A stretch of 64,000 nt of DNA from Rhizobiaceae bacterium (GTDB taxonomy: Bacteria; Pseudomonadota; Alphaproteobacteria; Rhizobiales; Rhizobiaceae). Within the stretch, counting starts at the first letter, position 1; each line of letters opens with the position of its first letter. The notes under the pieces are model-generated. The model saw only the letters and a program-made list of their open reading frames with translations. It did not search any database and was not told the origin of the DNA. The position numbers and the translations under genes were made by a program. The DNA lies in contig JAMLJA010000001.1 of NCBI GenBank assembly GCA_023953905.1, forward strand, positions 1 to 64,000, in the 5' to 3' direction. Shown here one piece after another: positions 1 through 9,972 of the stretch.

Positions 1-3000
1 GGGCAGGGGCACTATTACGTCGATCCCTTCACCGGCAAGCTGACCCGCTCGGCCTCGGCCTACGAGCATCCCCAGCCGCATGCCTGCTTCATCCAGTCCG
101 TGCAGGACGACCTCGTCAATGAGGGCGGCATCATGGATCTGTGGGTGCGTGAGGCGCGGCTGTTCAAATACGGCTCCGGCACCGGTTCCAACTTCTCCTA
201 TCTGCGCGGCGAAGGCGAGAAGCTTTCGGGCGGCGGCAGGTCTTCAGGTCTGATGAGCTTCCTCAAGATCGGCGACCGTGCGGCAGGCGCCATCAAGTCC
301 GGCGGCACCACCCGCCGCGCGGCAAAGATGGTGATTGTCGACGCCGACCATCCCGATATCGAATCCTTCATCGACTGGAAGGTCGCCGAGGAACAGAAGG
401 TTGCCTCGCTGGTGACCGGCTCCAAGATCGTCAAGAAGCACCTTGAGGCGATTCTCAAGGCCTGCGTTGCCTGCGAAGGCCATGATGACGACTGCTTCGA
501 CCCGGCGGTGAATCCGGCGCTCAAGCGCGCCATCAAGGACGCCAAGAAGAACGCCGTTCCCGAAAACTATGTCTACCGGATCATTCAGTTCGCGCGGCAG
601 GGCTACACCAAGCTGGACTTCAAGACCTACGACACGGATTGGGATTCCGATGCCTATCTGACGGTCTCGGGCCAGAATTCGAACAATTCCGTCTCGCTCA
701 AGGACGACTTCCTGCGCGCCGTGGAAAACGACGGCGACTGGAAGCTGACCGCCCGCAAGGACGGCAAGGTGATGAAGACGCTGAAGGCACGCGATCTTTG
801 GGAGAAGATCGGCTACGCCGCATGGGCATCCGCCGATCCGGGCTTGCACTTCAACACCACCATGAACGACTGGCACACCTGCGCCTCGGCGGGAGCCATC
901 CGCGCGTCGAATCCGTGCTCGGAATACATGTTCCTGGACGACACGGCGTGCAACCTCGCCTCCATCAACCTCCTGCCCTACCGCAATACGGGCCGCGGAG
1001 CGGAAAAGGCCGGCACCATTGACATCGACGCCTATGAGCACACCGTCCGGCTGTGGACCATCGTGCTCGAAATCTCGGTCATGATGGCGCAGTTCCCTTC
1101 CAAGGAGATCGCAAAGCTCTCCTATGAGTACCGCACGCTGGGCCTGGGCTATGCCAACATCGGCGGCCTTCTGATGACCTCGGGCATTCCGTATGATTCA
1201 GACGAGGGTCGCGCGATCTGCGCCGCACTCAGCGCCATCATGACCGGCACGGCCTATGCCACCTCAGCCGAGATGGCCAAGGAACTGGGCGCCTTTGCCG
1301 ATTATGATCGCAACAGCACCAACATGCTGCGCGTCATGCGCAACCACCGCCGCGCCGCCTATGGCGAAAAGCAGGGCTACGAGAAACTCGCGGTCGATCC
1401 TGTGCCGCTCGTCCATGCCGACCTGACACAGTCAGAGCTTGGACAGCGCGCCATGGCGGCTTGGGACCGCGCCATTGAGCTTGGCGAGGAGCATGGCTAT
1501 CGCAACGCCCAGGCAACCGTCATCGCGCCGACCGGCACGATCGGTCTGGTCATGGATTGCGACACCACCGGCATCGAGCCCGACTTCGCCATGGTGAAGT
1601 TCAAGAAGCTCGCTGGTGGCGGCTACTTCAAGATTATCAATGCGGCGGTGCCCGAAGCATTGCGCACGCTCGGCTACTCCGAGAGCCAGATCGCCGAGAT
1701 CGACGCCTATGCGGTCGGTCATGGCAATATCAATCAGGCACCGGGCGTCAATCCCGGCTCACTCCGCGCCAAGGGATTCAGCGACGAGAAGATCGCGGCC
1801 ATCAATGCCGCCACAAAGGCGGCTTTCGACATCAAGTTCGTCTTCAACCAGTGGACGCTGGGAACCGACTTCCTCAAGGAGACGCTGAAAGTCTCTGACG
1901 AGCAACTGGCCGACATGAGCTTCAACCTGCTGGAGCATATCGGCTTCTCGAAGAAGGAGATCGAGGCCGCCAACATCCATGTCTGCGGTGCGATGACGCT
2001 GGAGGGCGCGCCCTTCATCAAGCCCGAGCATCTGGCCGTGTTCGACTGCGCCAATCCGTGTGGCAAGATCGGCAAGCGCTACCTGTCTGTCGAGAGCCAC
2101 ATCCGCATGATGGCCGCCGCACAGCCTTTCATCTCGGGCGCCATCTCCAAAACCATCAACATGCCCAACGACGCAACGGTCGAAGACGCCAAGAGCGCCT
2201 ACATGCTGTCGTGGAAACTGGCGCTCAAGGCCAATGCGCTCTATCGCGATGGCTCGAAGCTCAGCCAGCCGCTCAACGCCTCGCTGCTCGCAGATGAGGA
2301 CGAGGAGGAAGACGACGCGATCGAAAACCTGATCGCACAGCCAGCTGCGGCCCGCGCCGCACAGGTGACCGAGCGCATTGTCGAGCGTATCGTGGAAAAG
2401 GTCGTGCGCGACCGCGAAAAGCTGCCGAACCGGCGTCAGGGCTATACTCAGAAAGCCGTCATCGGCGGGCATAAGGTCTATCTGCGCACCGGCGAATTCG
2501 GCGACGGGCGTATCGGCGAAATCTTCATCGACATGCACAAGGAAGGCGCCGCTTTCCGGGCGATGATGAACAATTTCGCCATCGCGATCTCGCTTGGCCT
2601 GCAATATGGCGTGCCGCTGGAGGAATATGTGGAGGCCTTCACCTTCACGAAGTTCGAACCGGCGGGCGTCGTCATCGGCAACGATGCGATCAAGAACGCG
2701 ACGTCGATCCTCGACTACGTGTTTCGCGAACTGGCCGTGTCCTATCTCGGTCGCCACGACCTCGCCCATGTCGATATGTCGGACTTCTCCAACACAGCGC
2801 TTGGCAAGGGCATCAACGAGGGCAAGACCAACCTGCTGTCGACCGGCTGGACACGGGGCCACAAGCCCACGCTCGTCTCGGCATCATCCGAGCCCAAGGG
2901 CTTTGCCGGGAACACGGGAGGCTCAAATCCTGCCCCTGCGGGCAGCCCTACCCCGCTTCGCGCGGCTCCGACCGCGGGTTCAACCTCCAACGTCCGCGCC

Positions 3001-3354
3001 ATCGCCACGGGCGCCACGGTCACGGCGCTGAAATCGGTCACTTCCGAACAGCGCGAGGAAGTGACAGCTTTCCGCCGCGACTATGAAGAGCGTGCGGCCG
3101 AATTCGTGGAAGAGATCGAGGAAGACAGCCCGCCAGACCTTTTCGACAAGCCTTCTGACACGACGGCGCTGTTTACCGACAAGGCGCAGGCCGATGCCTC
3201 CGCCGCCAAGGCACTCGCCGCCACCCGGCGTCAACAATCGTTGATGCAGGGCTACACCGGCAACGAGTGCTCGGAATGCCATAACTTCACGATGGTCCGG
3301 AACGGCACCTGTGAGAAGTGCGACACCTGCGGAAGCACGAGCGGATGTAGCTGA
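1..3354 (+). CDS. nrdJ: Vitamin B12-dependent (class II) ribonucleotide reductase, 5' end outside window
   Basis: Adenosylcobalamin-dependent enzyme reducing ribonucleotides to deoxyribonucleotides in the cytosol. The frame is open from base 1, so the true start lies upstream; 1117 codons are present. Visible class II landmarks are the SNPCSE active-site cysteine motif (near base 915), the CNLASINL motif shortly after it, the APTGTIGL loop (near base 1530), and a C-terminal tail with CxxC pairs (CSEC, CEKC) of the type that re-reduces the active site or binds zinc. An acidic linker (about bases 2290-2330) separates the barrel from a C-terminal part typical of long alphaproteobacterial NrdJ. 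It stands alone and is followed by a strong hairpin. Family assignment is very secure. Confidence 0.97.
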   Translation, partial: GQGHYYVDPFTGKLTRSASAYEHPQPHACFIQSVQDDLVNEGGIMDLWVREARLFKYGSGTGSNFSYLRGEGEKLSGGGRSSGLMSFLKIGDRAAGAIKSGGTTRRAAKMVIVDADHPDIESFIDWKVAEEQKVASLVTGSKIVKKHLEAILKACVACEGHDDDCFDPAVNPALKRAIKDAKKNAVPENYVYRIIQFARQGYTKLDFKTYDTDWDSDAYLTVSGQNSNNSVSLKDDFLRAVENDGDWKLTARKDGKVMKTLKARDLWEKIGYAAWASADPGLHFNTTMNDWHTCASAGAIRASNPCSEYMFLDDTACNLASINLLPYRNTGRGAEKAGTIDIDAYEHTVRLWTIVLEISVMMAQFPSKEIAKLSYEYRTLGLGYANIGGLLMTSGIPYDSDEGRAICAALSAIMTGTAYATSAEMAKELGAFADYDRNSTNMLRVMRNHRRAAYGEKQGYEKLAVDPVPLVHADLTQSELGQRAMAAWDRAIELGEEHGYRNAQATVIAPTGTIGLVMDCDTTGIEPDFAMVKFKKLAGGGYFKIINAAVPEALRTLGYSESQIAEIDAYAVGHGNINQAPGVNPGSLRAKGFSDEKIAAINAATKAAFDIKFVFNQWTLGTDFLKETLKVSDEQLADMSFNLLEHIGFSKKEIEAANIHVCGAMTLEGAPFIKPEHLAVFDCANPCGKIGKRYLSVESHIRMMAAAQPFISGAISKTINMPNDATVEDAKSAYMLSWKLALKANALYRDGSKLSQPLNASLLADEDEEEDDAIENLIAQPAAARAAQVTERIVERIVEKVVRDREKLPNRRQGYTQKAVIGGHKVYLRTGEFGDGRIGEIFIDMHKEGAAFRAMMNNFAIAISLGLQYGVPLEEYVEAFTFTKFEPAGVVIGNDAIKNATSILDYVFRELAVSYLGRHDLAHVDMSDFSNTALGKGINEGKTNLLSTGWTRGHKPTLVSASSEPKGFAGNTGGSNPAPAGSPTPLRAAPTAGSTSNVRAIATGATVTALKSVTSEQREEVTAFRRDYEERAAEFVEEIEEDSPPDLFDKPSDTTALFTDKAQADASAAKALAATRRQQSLMQGYTGNECSECHNFTMVRNGTCEKCDTCGSTSGCS

Positions 3355-3380
3355 TCGTTTAGGAAATCCAGTCAGTTAGA

Positions 3381-3412
3381 AATTCGGCCCGGTCGCAAGA
3401 TCGGGCCGAATT
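3381..3412 (+). terminator. Perfect hairpin after nrdJ, probable terminator
   Basis: Inverted repeat with 11 perfect base pairs (AATTCGGCCCG pairing with CGGGCCGAATT), extended by three more pairs including one G-U, and closed by a GCAA tetraloop. It begins 27 bases after the nrdJ stop. There is no U-tract, so it may be a 3' stabiliser or a Rho-assisted terminator rather than a canonical intrinsic one. It also lies 48 bases from the end of the convergent XRE gene and could serve both. Confidence 0.6.
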
Positions 3413-3459
3413 GCGATGCAAGATGGCAGCCAGATCGGGAACACTAGTTCGTCCATCAA

Positions 3460-3822
3460 TCAATTCGATTTCCCGAGAACCATCCTCATCCTGTTTGTAA
3501 GCTCATCTACCTGTTCTCTCAGGGATGCGGCCATCTGAAGGATAGTTTCGATTTCTTCGCCCCTGTCACGCTCAGAAAGATAAGGCGCTTGATCTTCGTG
3601 AAAGCCGTGAAGCGTTCGTATTTGTTCCTTGAGAAACTCAACAAGGTCCTCCCAAAGCACGTGCGCAATCCTGTTTTGGCCGCACTCATACTTGCTCAAT
3701 TGCTGAGAAGAAATGGCGAACTCAGCCGCAACCTGTTCCTGGGACAATCCCGCCTGATTGCGCAATTGCGCTAGATTGCGCCCTACCTGTCTGTCTTTTT
3801 CACCCAACCCCAACCGCGCCAT
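3460..3822 (-). CDS. XRE/Cro-type helix-turn-helix regulator
   Basis: 120-residue DNA-binding protein. Residues about 13-67 form an HTH_3 (Cro/CI) domain: NLAQLRNQAGLSQEQVA is helix 1-2 and ISSQQLSKYECGQNRI the recognition helix region. The C-terminal 50 residues are helical and Glu-rich, with no second domain recognised. This size and layout resembles chromosomal rhizobial XRE proteins often called transcriptional regulators without a known target. It is convergent with nrdJ and its upstream 266 bases separate it from a divergent DUF992 gene. Its target is unknown. Confidence 0.85.
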   Translation of the reverse strand: MARLGLGEKDRQVGRNLAQLRNQAGLSQEQVAAEFAISSQQLSKYECGQNRIAHVLWEDLVEFLKEQIRTLHGFHEDQAPYLSERDRGEEIETILQMAASLREQVDELTNRMRMVLGKSN

Positions 3823-4088
3823 GCAAAGTAACCTATAGCTGCATGGATAGATGAGATGCGACTCATGCGAGTATTTCCAGGTAACAAGAGTTGAATCTCG
3901 CCCCCTCTCTCAACCTTCAGTTGATTTTGATGCGTTTCTCTTCGCGACGGTAACGACAACCGAGGGGCAATGCCGACCCTGCGCGCTAACGACGCGGGTC
4001 CGCAACACTTCCGCCACAAGCGCGTTGCAAGCATGGTCGCCGCTCGGCGGCTGACCGACCCAATTCGTCCTTTCAAAGGAGAGACATC

Positions 4089-4586
4089 ATGAAAACCCTT
4101 TTTGCCGCTGCCCTCGCTGCCCCCCTCGCGCTGGCAAGCGTTGCCCATGCGGCGGACGTTCAGACCTATGAAGAGCCGGATGATCGCGGCGGCGTGCGGA
4201 TCGGAACTTTGTCTTGCGACATCGATGGCGGCGTGGGCTACGTCATCGGATCGGCGAAGGAGGTGAACTGCCTCTTCAAGTCGACGCGCGGCAAGACAGA
4301 GAGCTATACCGGCGCAATCCGCAAACTGGGCGTCGATGTCGGCTTCACCACGCGCCAGAAGCTGGTCTGGGCCGTGCTTGCTCCAACCGCCGGCTATCAT
4401 CGCGGCTCGCTCTCCGGCCTCTATGAAGGTGCCACCGTGGAGGCCACTGTGGGTGCAGGCGTAGGCGGCAACATTCTGGTTGGCGGCACCTCCGGCTCGA
4501 TCCACCTGCAGATGCTCTCGGTCACAGGCCAGCTCGGCCTCAACCTTGCAGCGACAGGAACGTCGATGACTCTGGCCGCAAACTGA
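4089..4586 (+). CDS. DUF992 family exported protein
   Basis: 165-residue predicted periplasmic protein. Residues 1-22 form a Sec signal peptide (KT followed by an Ala/Leu core, ending AHA before AD). The mature part carries the DUF992 pattern: GVRIGTLSC near the start, a second Cys in NCLFKS, and a glycine-rich end with GASG-like turns (VGAGVGGNILVGGTSGSI). DUF992 proteins are small secreted proteins of Rhizobiales with no assigned role. An AAAGGAGAGA-type ribosome site precedes the ATG. Monocistronic. Confidence 0.88.
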   Translation: MKTLFAAALAAPLALASVAHAADVQTYEEPDDRGGVRIGTLSCDIDGGVGYVIGSAKEVNCLFKSTRGKTESYTGAIRKLGVDVGFTTRQKLVWAVLAPTAGYHRGSLSGLYEGATVEATVGAGVGGNILVGGTSGSIHLQMLSVTGQLGLNLAATGTSMTLAAN

Positions 4587-4643
4587 CACGGAACCCTCGG
4601 CTGCCCGGCTCGTTAGCTCTCCATCATCGAAATGGAGAAAAAC

Positions 4644-5201
4644 ATGAGTATTTCCGGAAAGCGCGTTGCCGTTTTGGCCACCAACGGTTTTGAACAGTCA
4701 GAACTCGAGGTGCCGGTATCCAAGCTGCGCGAAGCGGGCGCCGTCGTTCATGTGGTCTCGCCTGAATCCGGCGAGATCACGGGATGGAAGGACAAGGGCT
4801 GGGGCAACGCCGTGAAGGTGGACACCACCCTCGATCAGGCCAGCCCGTCGGACTTCGACGCACTTGTCCTGCCGGGCGGCGTCATCAATCCCGACCTGCT
4901 TCGCGTCAACGCCAAGGCGATCGATTTCATCAAGGCCTTCGGCAAGGACGGCAAGCCGATCGGCGCAATCTGCCACGGCCCCTGGTTGCTGATCGAGGCC
5001 GGCCTCGCCAAGGGTCGCCAGATGACAAGCTACAAGTCGATCAAGACTGACATGATCAATGCCGGAGCTTCATGGGAAGATTCGGAAGTCGTCACCGATC
5101 AGGGCGTCGTGACGAGCCGCAGCCCGGCCGATCTCGATGCGTTCTGCCGCAAGCTGGTGGAAGAGATCGGCGAAGGTCGTCACGAGCGCCGCGCGGCCTA
5201 A
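4644..5201 (+). CDS. DJ-1/PfpI family protein (type 1 glutamine amidotransferase-like)
   Basis: 185 residues of the PfpI/YhbO type, the family of stress-related cysteine hydrolases (protease, deglycase or glyoxalase activities have been proposed). The nucleophile elbow is AICHGPW with the catalytic Cys near residue 110, followed by the His of the CHG motif; the N-terminal acidic partner lies in NGFEQSE. The ALVLPGG motif marks the central strand. An ATG lies 12 bases upstream, but the GGAG that should serve as ribosome site is inside that extension, so 4644 is preferred. Closely follows the DUF992 gene (57 bases), possibly cotranscribed. Confidence 0.9.
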   Translation: MSISGKRVAVLATNGFEQSELEVPVSKLREAGAVVHVVSPESGEITGWKDKGWGNAVKVDTTLDQASPSDFDALVLPGGVINPDLLRVNAKAIDFIKAFGKDGKPIGAICHGPWLLIEAGLAKGRQMTSYKSIKTDMINAGASWEDSEVVTDQGVVTSRSPADLDAFCRKLVEEIGEGRHERRAA

Positions 5202-5229
5202 TCAATCCGTGTGGCGGACTGGCGTAACG

Positions 5230-6216
5230 TCAGTCCGCCCGCGCGGAATAGACCGCACCTGACAACCAGTTGCGCCACTCCTTTTCCGAGCCATGGAAGA
5301 CATTCAGGTCGATCTGACCGTCTACACCTTGCGAAAGCCCGGAGCCGGAATATTGCCAGAACAGCCATTTACGGTTGGGGTAGCGCTTTGAAGGGTGGGC
5401 TGCGACAGAGCGAAGCCAGAACGGGTAGTCCTTGAACTCGCCCTGCAGATTGTCCTCATAAAAGTCCGGCGCGGTGTAGATGATAGGCCGTTGGCCGTAA
5501 TGTGCCTCCAGCCGCTCCATGAAGACCTTCATCTTCTCCAGCACCAGTTCGCGTGACGGCCGCTTCTTGCAACTCGACTGGTGGTTCCATTCCACGTCGA
5601 TGACGGGCGGGAGAGCGCCCTCCACTTTCGGAACGTTGCGGATGAACCAGTCTGCCTGCTGGCTGGCGACCCGACACCAGTAGAAGAAATGGTAGGCGCC
5701 TCGCTTCAAACCGGCTTCATGAGCGTTGACCCAGTTCTTCATGAACATCGGATCGAGATGATCGCCTCCGTCCGTCGCCTTTATGAAGACGAAATTGGCG
5801 CCCTGCTGGCGAAGCGTGCGCCAATCAATGTCGGCCTGCCAGCGAGAGACATCCACGCCATGGACGGCGAGCTTCTGCGGTGCGTTCCTGCCAAAATCGA
5901 TTGGCTTGGCATCACGAAAACGGTGCCGTGTGACGGTGAACTTGGAGGAGGAAGTGGGTTTCCGACTCTCTATTTGGCCGATCGCGCGCAATGCCGCACT
6001 CGGAGACGGCATGGCAGCCACTGCGGCCACCTCGACCGATTGTTCCTCTGCAAGACCCACGACTTCGGCCGCTGGCACCGGAGCCTCGGGCTTCGCGATG
6101 GAGCTCGTGACCTCCATCGACGGGCGGGAAAGAATATCGTCAATACCCACGCTCGACGTGCAGCCGGCAAGGCCAAGGCACGCAATCATGGAGACGGCGA
6201 CGCTTCTGATACGCAT
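5230..6216 (-). CDS. Glycoside hydrolase family 25 (lysozyme-like) lipoprotein
   Basis: 328 residues. The N-terminus is a lipoprotein signal peptide with an LAGC lipobox, Cys at about residue 19, so the protein should be anchored in the outer membrane or periplasmic face. After a low-complexity linker (residues 20-115) comes the GH25 N-acetylmuramidase domain: HGVDVSRWQ near residue 122, FVFIKATDGG, a PPVIDVEWN catalytic strand, and a C-terminal KWLFWQYSGSG. Both family acids (Asp in GVDVS, Asp-x-Glu in DVEW) are present. An upstream in-frame ATG would add 7 residues before the signal; 6216 is chosen. Likely role: peptidoglycan turnover. Confidence 0.9.
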   Translation of the reverse strand: MRIRSVAVSMIACLGLAGCTSSVGIDDILSRPSMEVTSSIAKPEAPVPAAEVVGLAEEQSVEVAAVAAMPSPSAALRAIGQIESRKPTSSSKFTVTRHRFRDAKPIDFGRNAPQKLAVHGVDVSRWQADIDWRTLRQQGANFVFIKATDGGDHLDPMFMKNWVNAHEAGLKRGAYHFFYWCRVASQQADWFIRNVPKVEGALPPVIDVEWNHQSSCKKRPSRELVLEKMKVFMERLEAHYGQRPIIYTAPDFYEDNLQGEFKDYPFWLRSVAAHPSKRYPNRKWLFWQYSGSGLSQGVDGQIDLNVFHGSEKEWRNWLSGAVYSARAD

Positions 6217-6377
6217 CGGAACCTGTACGCAATACAAAACAGACCGAGAGCACCATGCCCCCGAACGGACGCGTCATTTATGAATGAGAAATTACCAAGA
6301 AAGTTTGAATCCCTCGAATTAATCACGCCGATGTCATCGGGACACAGTCAGACGTGATCCAGGGAACCGGATAAGCC

Positions 6378-6626
6378 TCAGTGCTTCTTGGCCTGCACGA
6401 GATAGGCGTCGGCCGTCTGTTCGCCCAGCCATTTGAGCGCCTCCAGGCGGTGCAAACCCTCGACGAGCACAAATCTCGCTCCGTCTACCCGTACCTGGAT
6501 CGGCGTTTTCAGACCATTCTCAAGAATATCTTCCGCCAGAAGGCGCACCGTTTCTGGATGAAGCGTCTTGCGACGGGCAGTCGGCACATAGATCTTGTCG
6601 AGCGCAATCTTCTGGACTCTAAGCAT
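6378..6626 (-). CDS. Stand-alone ParB-like N-terminal (ParB/Srx) domain protein
   Basis: 82 residues comprising only a ParB/sulfiredoxin-type nuclease fold: LDKIYVP at the N-terminus, ETVRLLAEDILENGLKTPIQVR, then LVEGLHRLEALKWLG, which matches the ParB box II pattern (GxxR/HRxxAxxxLG). No DNA-binding HTH follows, so this is not a partition ParB. Start chosen at 6626 because GGGAGG lies 4 bases upstream; two upstream ATGs have no ribosome site. Role unknown; related short proteins occur in Rhizobiales genomes and may bind CTP or act as nucleases, which is not demonstrated here. Confidence 0.75.
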   Translation of the reverse strand: MLRVQKIALDKIYVPTARRKTLHPETVRLLAEDILENGLKTPIQVRVDGARFVLVEGLHRLEALKWLGEQTADAYLVQAKKH

Positions 6627-6755
6627 CCCGCCTCCCTGGCGCATCACCTGACGCGCAGGTCATAGTGAAGTCATTCGTGTTCAAACGCCACCGGCAAACC
6701 GGTTGGACAGCATCGATCTAGGGCGACGCGGTTCGAGACGGCGCTGGCTGGTCGC

Positions 6756-7808
6756 TCAAGGGCAAGGATTGCCTGTACGTTGATGAATCGCGTCAACGGC
6801 TGCGAGCATTTCGTCCGTAAAGTCGACATCGGTGGATTGAAGCGCCATTTCAAGTTGCGGAATCGAGGTCGCACCGATGATCGAAGACGTCACAAACGGG
6901 CGACTGGCCACGAACGCATTGGCGAAAAGCGCGGGGTCCATGCCGAATTTCCGGGCAAGTTCGGTGTATTCCAAAATGGTCTCGGCAGCATTGGGTGTCT
7001 TGTATCTGTCACTACGATTGAACAGTGTCTCTCGCGCTCCTGCCGGGCGCGCACCATGGTTGTATTTCCCGGACAAGAAACCCTGCGCCAACGGTGAATA
7101 AGGCAGGAACGCGATTTCCTCGCGATCGCACACCTCGGCCAGATTCACGTCAAATGTTCGATTGACGAGACTGTAGGCGTTCTGAAGCGAGGCTACTCGC
7201 GGCCCGGTGCCCTTTTCACTTTCGAACACAAACCGCATCACCCCCCATGAGCTTTCATTGGACAGCCCGAAATGGCGGATCTTTCCAGCTTTGACGAGTT
7301 CGTCGAAGACGGAAAGCGTCTCGGCGATAGGCGTTTCGTCCGGATCACGAGGCGTTGGCCATGTCGTCATACGGGTCGGGTTGGCCCCCCAGGGAATGCG
7401 CCGATCCGGAAAATGGATCTGGTAGAGGTCGACATGGTCGGTCTGGAGACGCGCGAGCGACTTGTCGATGGCGTCCATGATGTCGGCACGAACCAGTTTC
7501 GATGGTCGATCACCACGAAGCCATGTGTTGGCAGTCCGACCGATCACCTTTGACGCAATGATGACATCGTCGCGGCGACCCCGCTTCTTCAGCCACGAAC
7601 CGATGATCCGTTCCGTACTTCCGTGAGTCTCCGCTTTCGGGGGGATCGAATACATTTCCGCTGTGTCGATGAAATTGACGCCCCGGTCTGTCGCACAGTC
7701 TAGCTGCTCATGGCCCTCGGCCTCGCTGTTCTGCTGACCCCAAGTCATCGTACCGAGACAGATTTTCGAGACAAGAAGACCAGTGCGGCCCAGCTGGCGC
7801 TTTTCCAT
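6756..7808 (-). CDS. Aldo/keto reductase, Tas-like
   Basis: 350 residues, NADPH-dependent oxidoreductase of the AKR superfamily. The order of motifs follows E. coli Tas closely: GLGTMTWG-like start (CLGTMTWGQQNSEAE), FIDTAEMYSIPP with the catalytic Asp and Tyr, a Lys in IIASKV, the LDLYQIHFPDR His strand, and AFVASRPFVTSSIIGATS near the end. Start 7808 is supported by GGAG eight bases upstream; the longer frame to 7859 adds an unrelated segment. Physiological substrate unknown. Convergent or isolated in position, with no clear operon partner. Confidence 0.92.
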   Translation of the reverse strand: MEKRQLGRTGLLVSKICLGTMTWGQQNSEAEGHEQLDCATDRGVNFIDTAEMYSIPPKAETHGSTERIIGSWLKKRGRRDDVIIASKVIGRTANTWLRGDRPSKLVRADIMDAIDKSLARLQTDHVDLYQIHFPDRRIPWGANPTRMTTWPTPRDPDETPIAETLSVFDELVKAGKIRHFGLSNESSWGVMRFVFESEKGTGPRVASLQNAYSLVNRTFDVNLAEVCDREEIAFLPYSPLAQGFLSGKYNHGARPAGARETLFNRSDRYKTPNAAETILEYTELARKFGMDPALFANAFVASRPFVTSSIIGATSIPQLEMALQSTDVDFTDEMLAAVDAIHQRTGNPCP

Positions 7809-7892
7809 GTCGCAGGCTCCGATGGAATATGTATCGAGCGGCGAACGCCGCTCACCCATTCTAGGTCAGGATGCCTGTCGCGCAAAGGGCAT

Positions 7893-8381
7893 TCAGCGCT
7901 TATGACGACGCTGCGCCTCGTCAATCAACATGTTGGCAATCTGCATACGTGTGATTGCGTGATCCCGCAGATGAGCGGCAACACGATCGGGATGATTGTC
8001 GAAGGCAAAGCTTCGCCTGATACGCGCAAGATCTTCCGGGCGCCGCCACTTGCCGAGATCAAGCTCTGCAGCAATCTCGGCGGGATCGATGGACGGCCAC
8101 TGCTCAAGCTCAAGCGGCGGCGGTACAATTTCGGCACGACGCGCGTCGAATTCTCGCAAGATCTCATTGATTTGCGCGTTCACGCCATATTCCGCAGCGG
8201 CTTCTTGAGCCGAAACCCTGATGCGGCCGGAATGGAGTTCATTCACAACTGACAGGTAGTCAAAAGGAACTGTGACTGCCGAACTCGAGGCGTCACTGTC
8301 TGAGGTGTCTGATTGAGGCGAAGCAGCCTCGAATAAATCGTCGAGCAAGCGCGCGAAATCTCCGTCCTTATCGGAGGCCAT
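7893..8381 (-). CDS. J-domain-like small protein with conserved HPD
   Basis: 162 residues with an acidic, Ser-rich N-terminus (residues 1-38), a central Pro-rich linker and a C-terminal helical segment ARIRRSFAFDNHPDRV at about residues 119-134, followed by RMQIANMLIDEAQRR. The HPD tripeptide, the basic helix before it and the helix after it fit helices II-III of a DnaJ J-domain; the first helix is replaced by GKWRRPEDLA. No zinc-finger or DnaJ C-terminal domain exists. This suggests a DnaK co-chaperone-like or DjlA-type fragment family, but only by motif. Start 8381 has GGAG six bases upstream; longer frames begin at 8393 and at a TTG at 8414. Confidence 0.6.
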   Translation of the reverse strand: MASDKDGDFARLLDDLFEAASPQSDTSDSDASSSAVTVPFDYLSVVNELHSGRIRVSAQEAAAEYGVNAQINEILREFDARRAEIVPPPLELEQWPSIDPAEIAAELDLGKWRRPEDLARIRRSFAFDNHPDRVAAHLRDHAITRMQIANMLIDEAQRRHKR

Positions 8382-8842
8382 TCCGTTCTCCATGAATACG
8401 CCTGCACCCACCAACTCACGACCCTAATACGCGGTCCTCAAGAAATGGTTCCTCAGGTCTCAACAATTCGCACAATCGGCTCCGTCTTCGCAGGGTCACA
8501 TTCATGCTGCATTGCACAACAGCCGGTGAATCACATAAACTTGCGTGGGAGGGCCAATTGGGGCCTCGGATATGACGTTCGGTACAAGTTGTTTATTGCC
8601 GCGGGGTCTGCCCGAACGCGTTCGCCAAAGGTCGTCCTGGTCAGTTTCCGCCATGGATCGCAGCGTTTTTCAGGAACGTGCCCGTTCATCTGAATTCAGG
8701 CATTTCGCGAGAGAAATGGCGATGCGCGGCTGACGCACGATAAAGCCTGCCCCGTCCAGGCGTCAGCTTGCCATGAGCAAAGCTGCGAGAGCAAATCTAC
8801 GCCATATTCGCACGCGAGGTTTGCCGATCTGGGAGATTCGCG
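8382..8842. other. Non-coding stretch between divergent genes
   Basis: About 460 bases between the J-domain-like gene and the DUF1176-like gene, which diverge from it. Short frames occur but none has a plausible start and recognisable product. It should contain two divergent promoters; I could not pick convincing -35/-10 pairs or a hairpin. Confidence 0.5.
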
Positions 8843-9910
8843 ATGACAATGCCGACGCCAAAACTGGTGATTCTGACCCTTTGCGCGGGGTTCGCGACAC
8901 CGCTTCACGCGCAATCCGAGTCAGCGCGACCTGCACCCTATATGGACGATCGCTCGTCTGCCGAGACCCTGGTGCAATCGCTCTACAACGCAATTGATCG
9001 CAAGGAATTCGCGCGTGCCTGGGACTATTTTGGCGATCAGAAGCCCGCGCCGGACTTTGCGACATTCGTCCATGGCTATGAGGCGACCAGCAGCGTGTCT
9101 GTGCAAACAGGTCCCGCGAGCGAGGAAGGAGCGGCCGGGAGCATTTACTATCAGGTTCCCGTCGCGATCAGAGCGACGAATGCCGACGGTAGCGTCAGCG
9201 GCTTCGCGGGATGCTATACGGCACGACTTCTGCAACCAGCCAACCAGGAGCCGCCCTTTTCGCCAATCCATCTCGAAAAGGGCGATCTCCACACGGCGCA
9301 GGGAGAGCTTTCGGAAATGTTGCCCGCCTCCTGCGGAGATGCTGCCCCGCCAGAGCCGCGTGATAGTGCATTGGACACGGTCCAGAATGCATTCAAAGCC
9401 ACTTATGGCTCGGTCTGCCAGACACTGTCGGAAAGCGCTGAGCCGGACGCGTCAGACGCCCAGATCACGGAACTCAGCTACCGCGATTCATGGCAGGCGG
9501 CCAACGAACCGGATCGCAAAGCGAGGCTCTTCCGCTTCCAGTGCCTCTATGGTGCGTATAACAGCAATCAGGTCTACTACATCCAGAATGAAATTGACGG
9601 CATCAGGCAGCTGCAGTTTGCGGCTCCCGAGCTTGACGTTCACTATGAAGGCAATGACCCGGAAGGCACACTCGAAGCTGTCAATGTGATCGGCTACCGC
9701 ACGGTGGACATGCTGGTAAACTCGGAGTTCGATCCCGACACGCTGTCGCTCAAATCCTTCAACAAATGGCGTGGTGTCGGCGACGCATCTTCGACCAGCA
9801 CTTATCTGTTTCGAAGCGGTACATTCACGCTGACGAAGTATGAGGTCGATGCCTCATATGACGGAGAGGTGAACCCCCAGACCATCCTCGACTATGACAC
9901 TGCTCCCTGA
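8843..9910 (+). CDS. Secreted protein of unknown function, DUF1176-like C-terminus
   Basis: 355 residues with a Sec signal peptide ending near AHAQ (residues 1-23). Residues about 40-160 contain a region opening with DRSSAETLVQSLYNAI, resembling NTF2-like folds; the C-terminal 140 residues contain LFRFQCLYGAYN, then a KWRGVGDAS segment and YLFRSGTFTLTKYEVD, the layout seen in DUF1176 proteins. Several cysteines could form disulfides. GGGAG seven bases before the ATG supports the start. Function unknown; a periplasmic localisation is inferred from the signal peptide. Confidence 0.7.
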   Translation: MTMPTPKLVILTLCAGFATPLHAQSESARPAPYMDDRSSAETLVQSLYNAIDRKEFARAWDYFGDQKPAPDFATFVHGYEATSSVSVQTGPASEEGAAGSIYYQVPVAIRATNADGSVSGFAGCYTARLLQPANQEPPFSPIHLEKGDLHTAQGELSEMLPASCGDAAPPEPRDSALDTVQNAFKATYGSVCQTLSESAEPDASDAQITELSYRDSWQAANEPDRKARLFRFQCLYGAYNSNQVYYIQNEIDGIRQLQFAAPELDVHYEGNDPEGTLEAVNVIGYRTVDMLVNSEFDPDTLSLKSFNKWRGVGDASSTSTYLFRSGTFTLTKYEVDASYDGEVNPQTILDYDTAP

Positions 9911-9972
9911 CCAAGATTGTGCGCCACGCCCTGACGGGCTAAACCTCACGTCGAATTTCTGAGGGAGACGAA

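Noticed and set aside
1759..2862. Long minus-strand frame inside nrdJ (367 codons)
   Set aside because: It is the shadow of a high-GC gene on the other strand, has no ribosome site, and its translation shows no family motif. The same holds for other long antisense frames under nuoG, rnj, proS and coxL.
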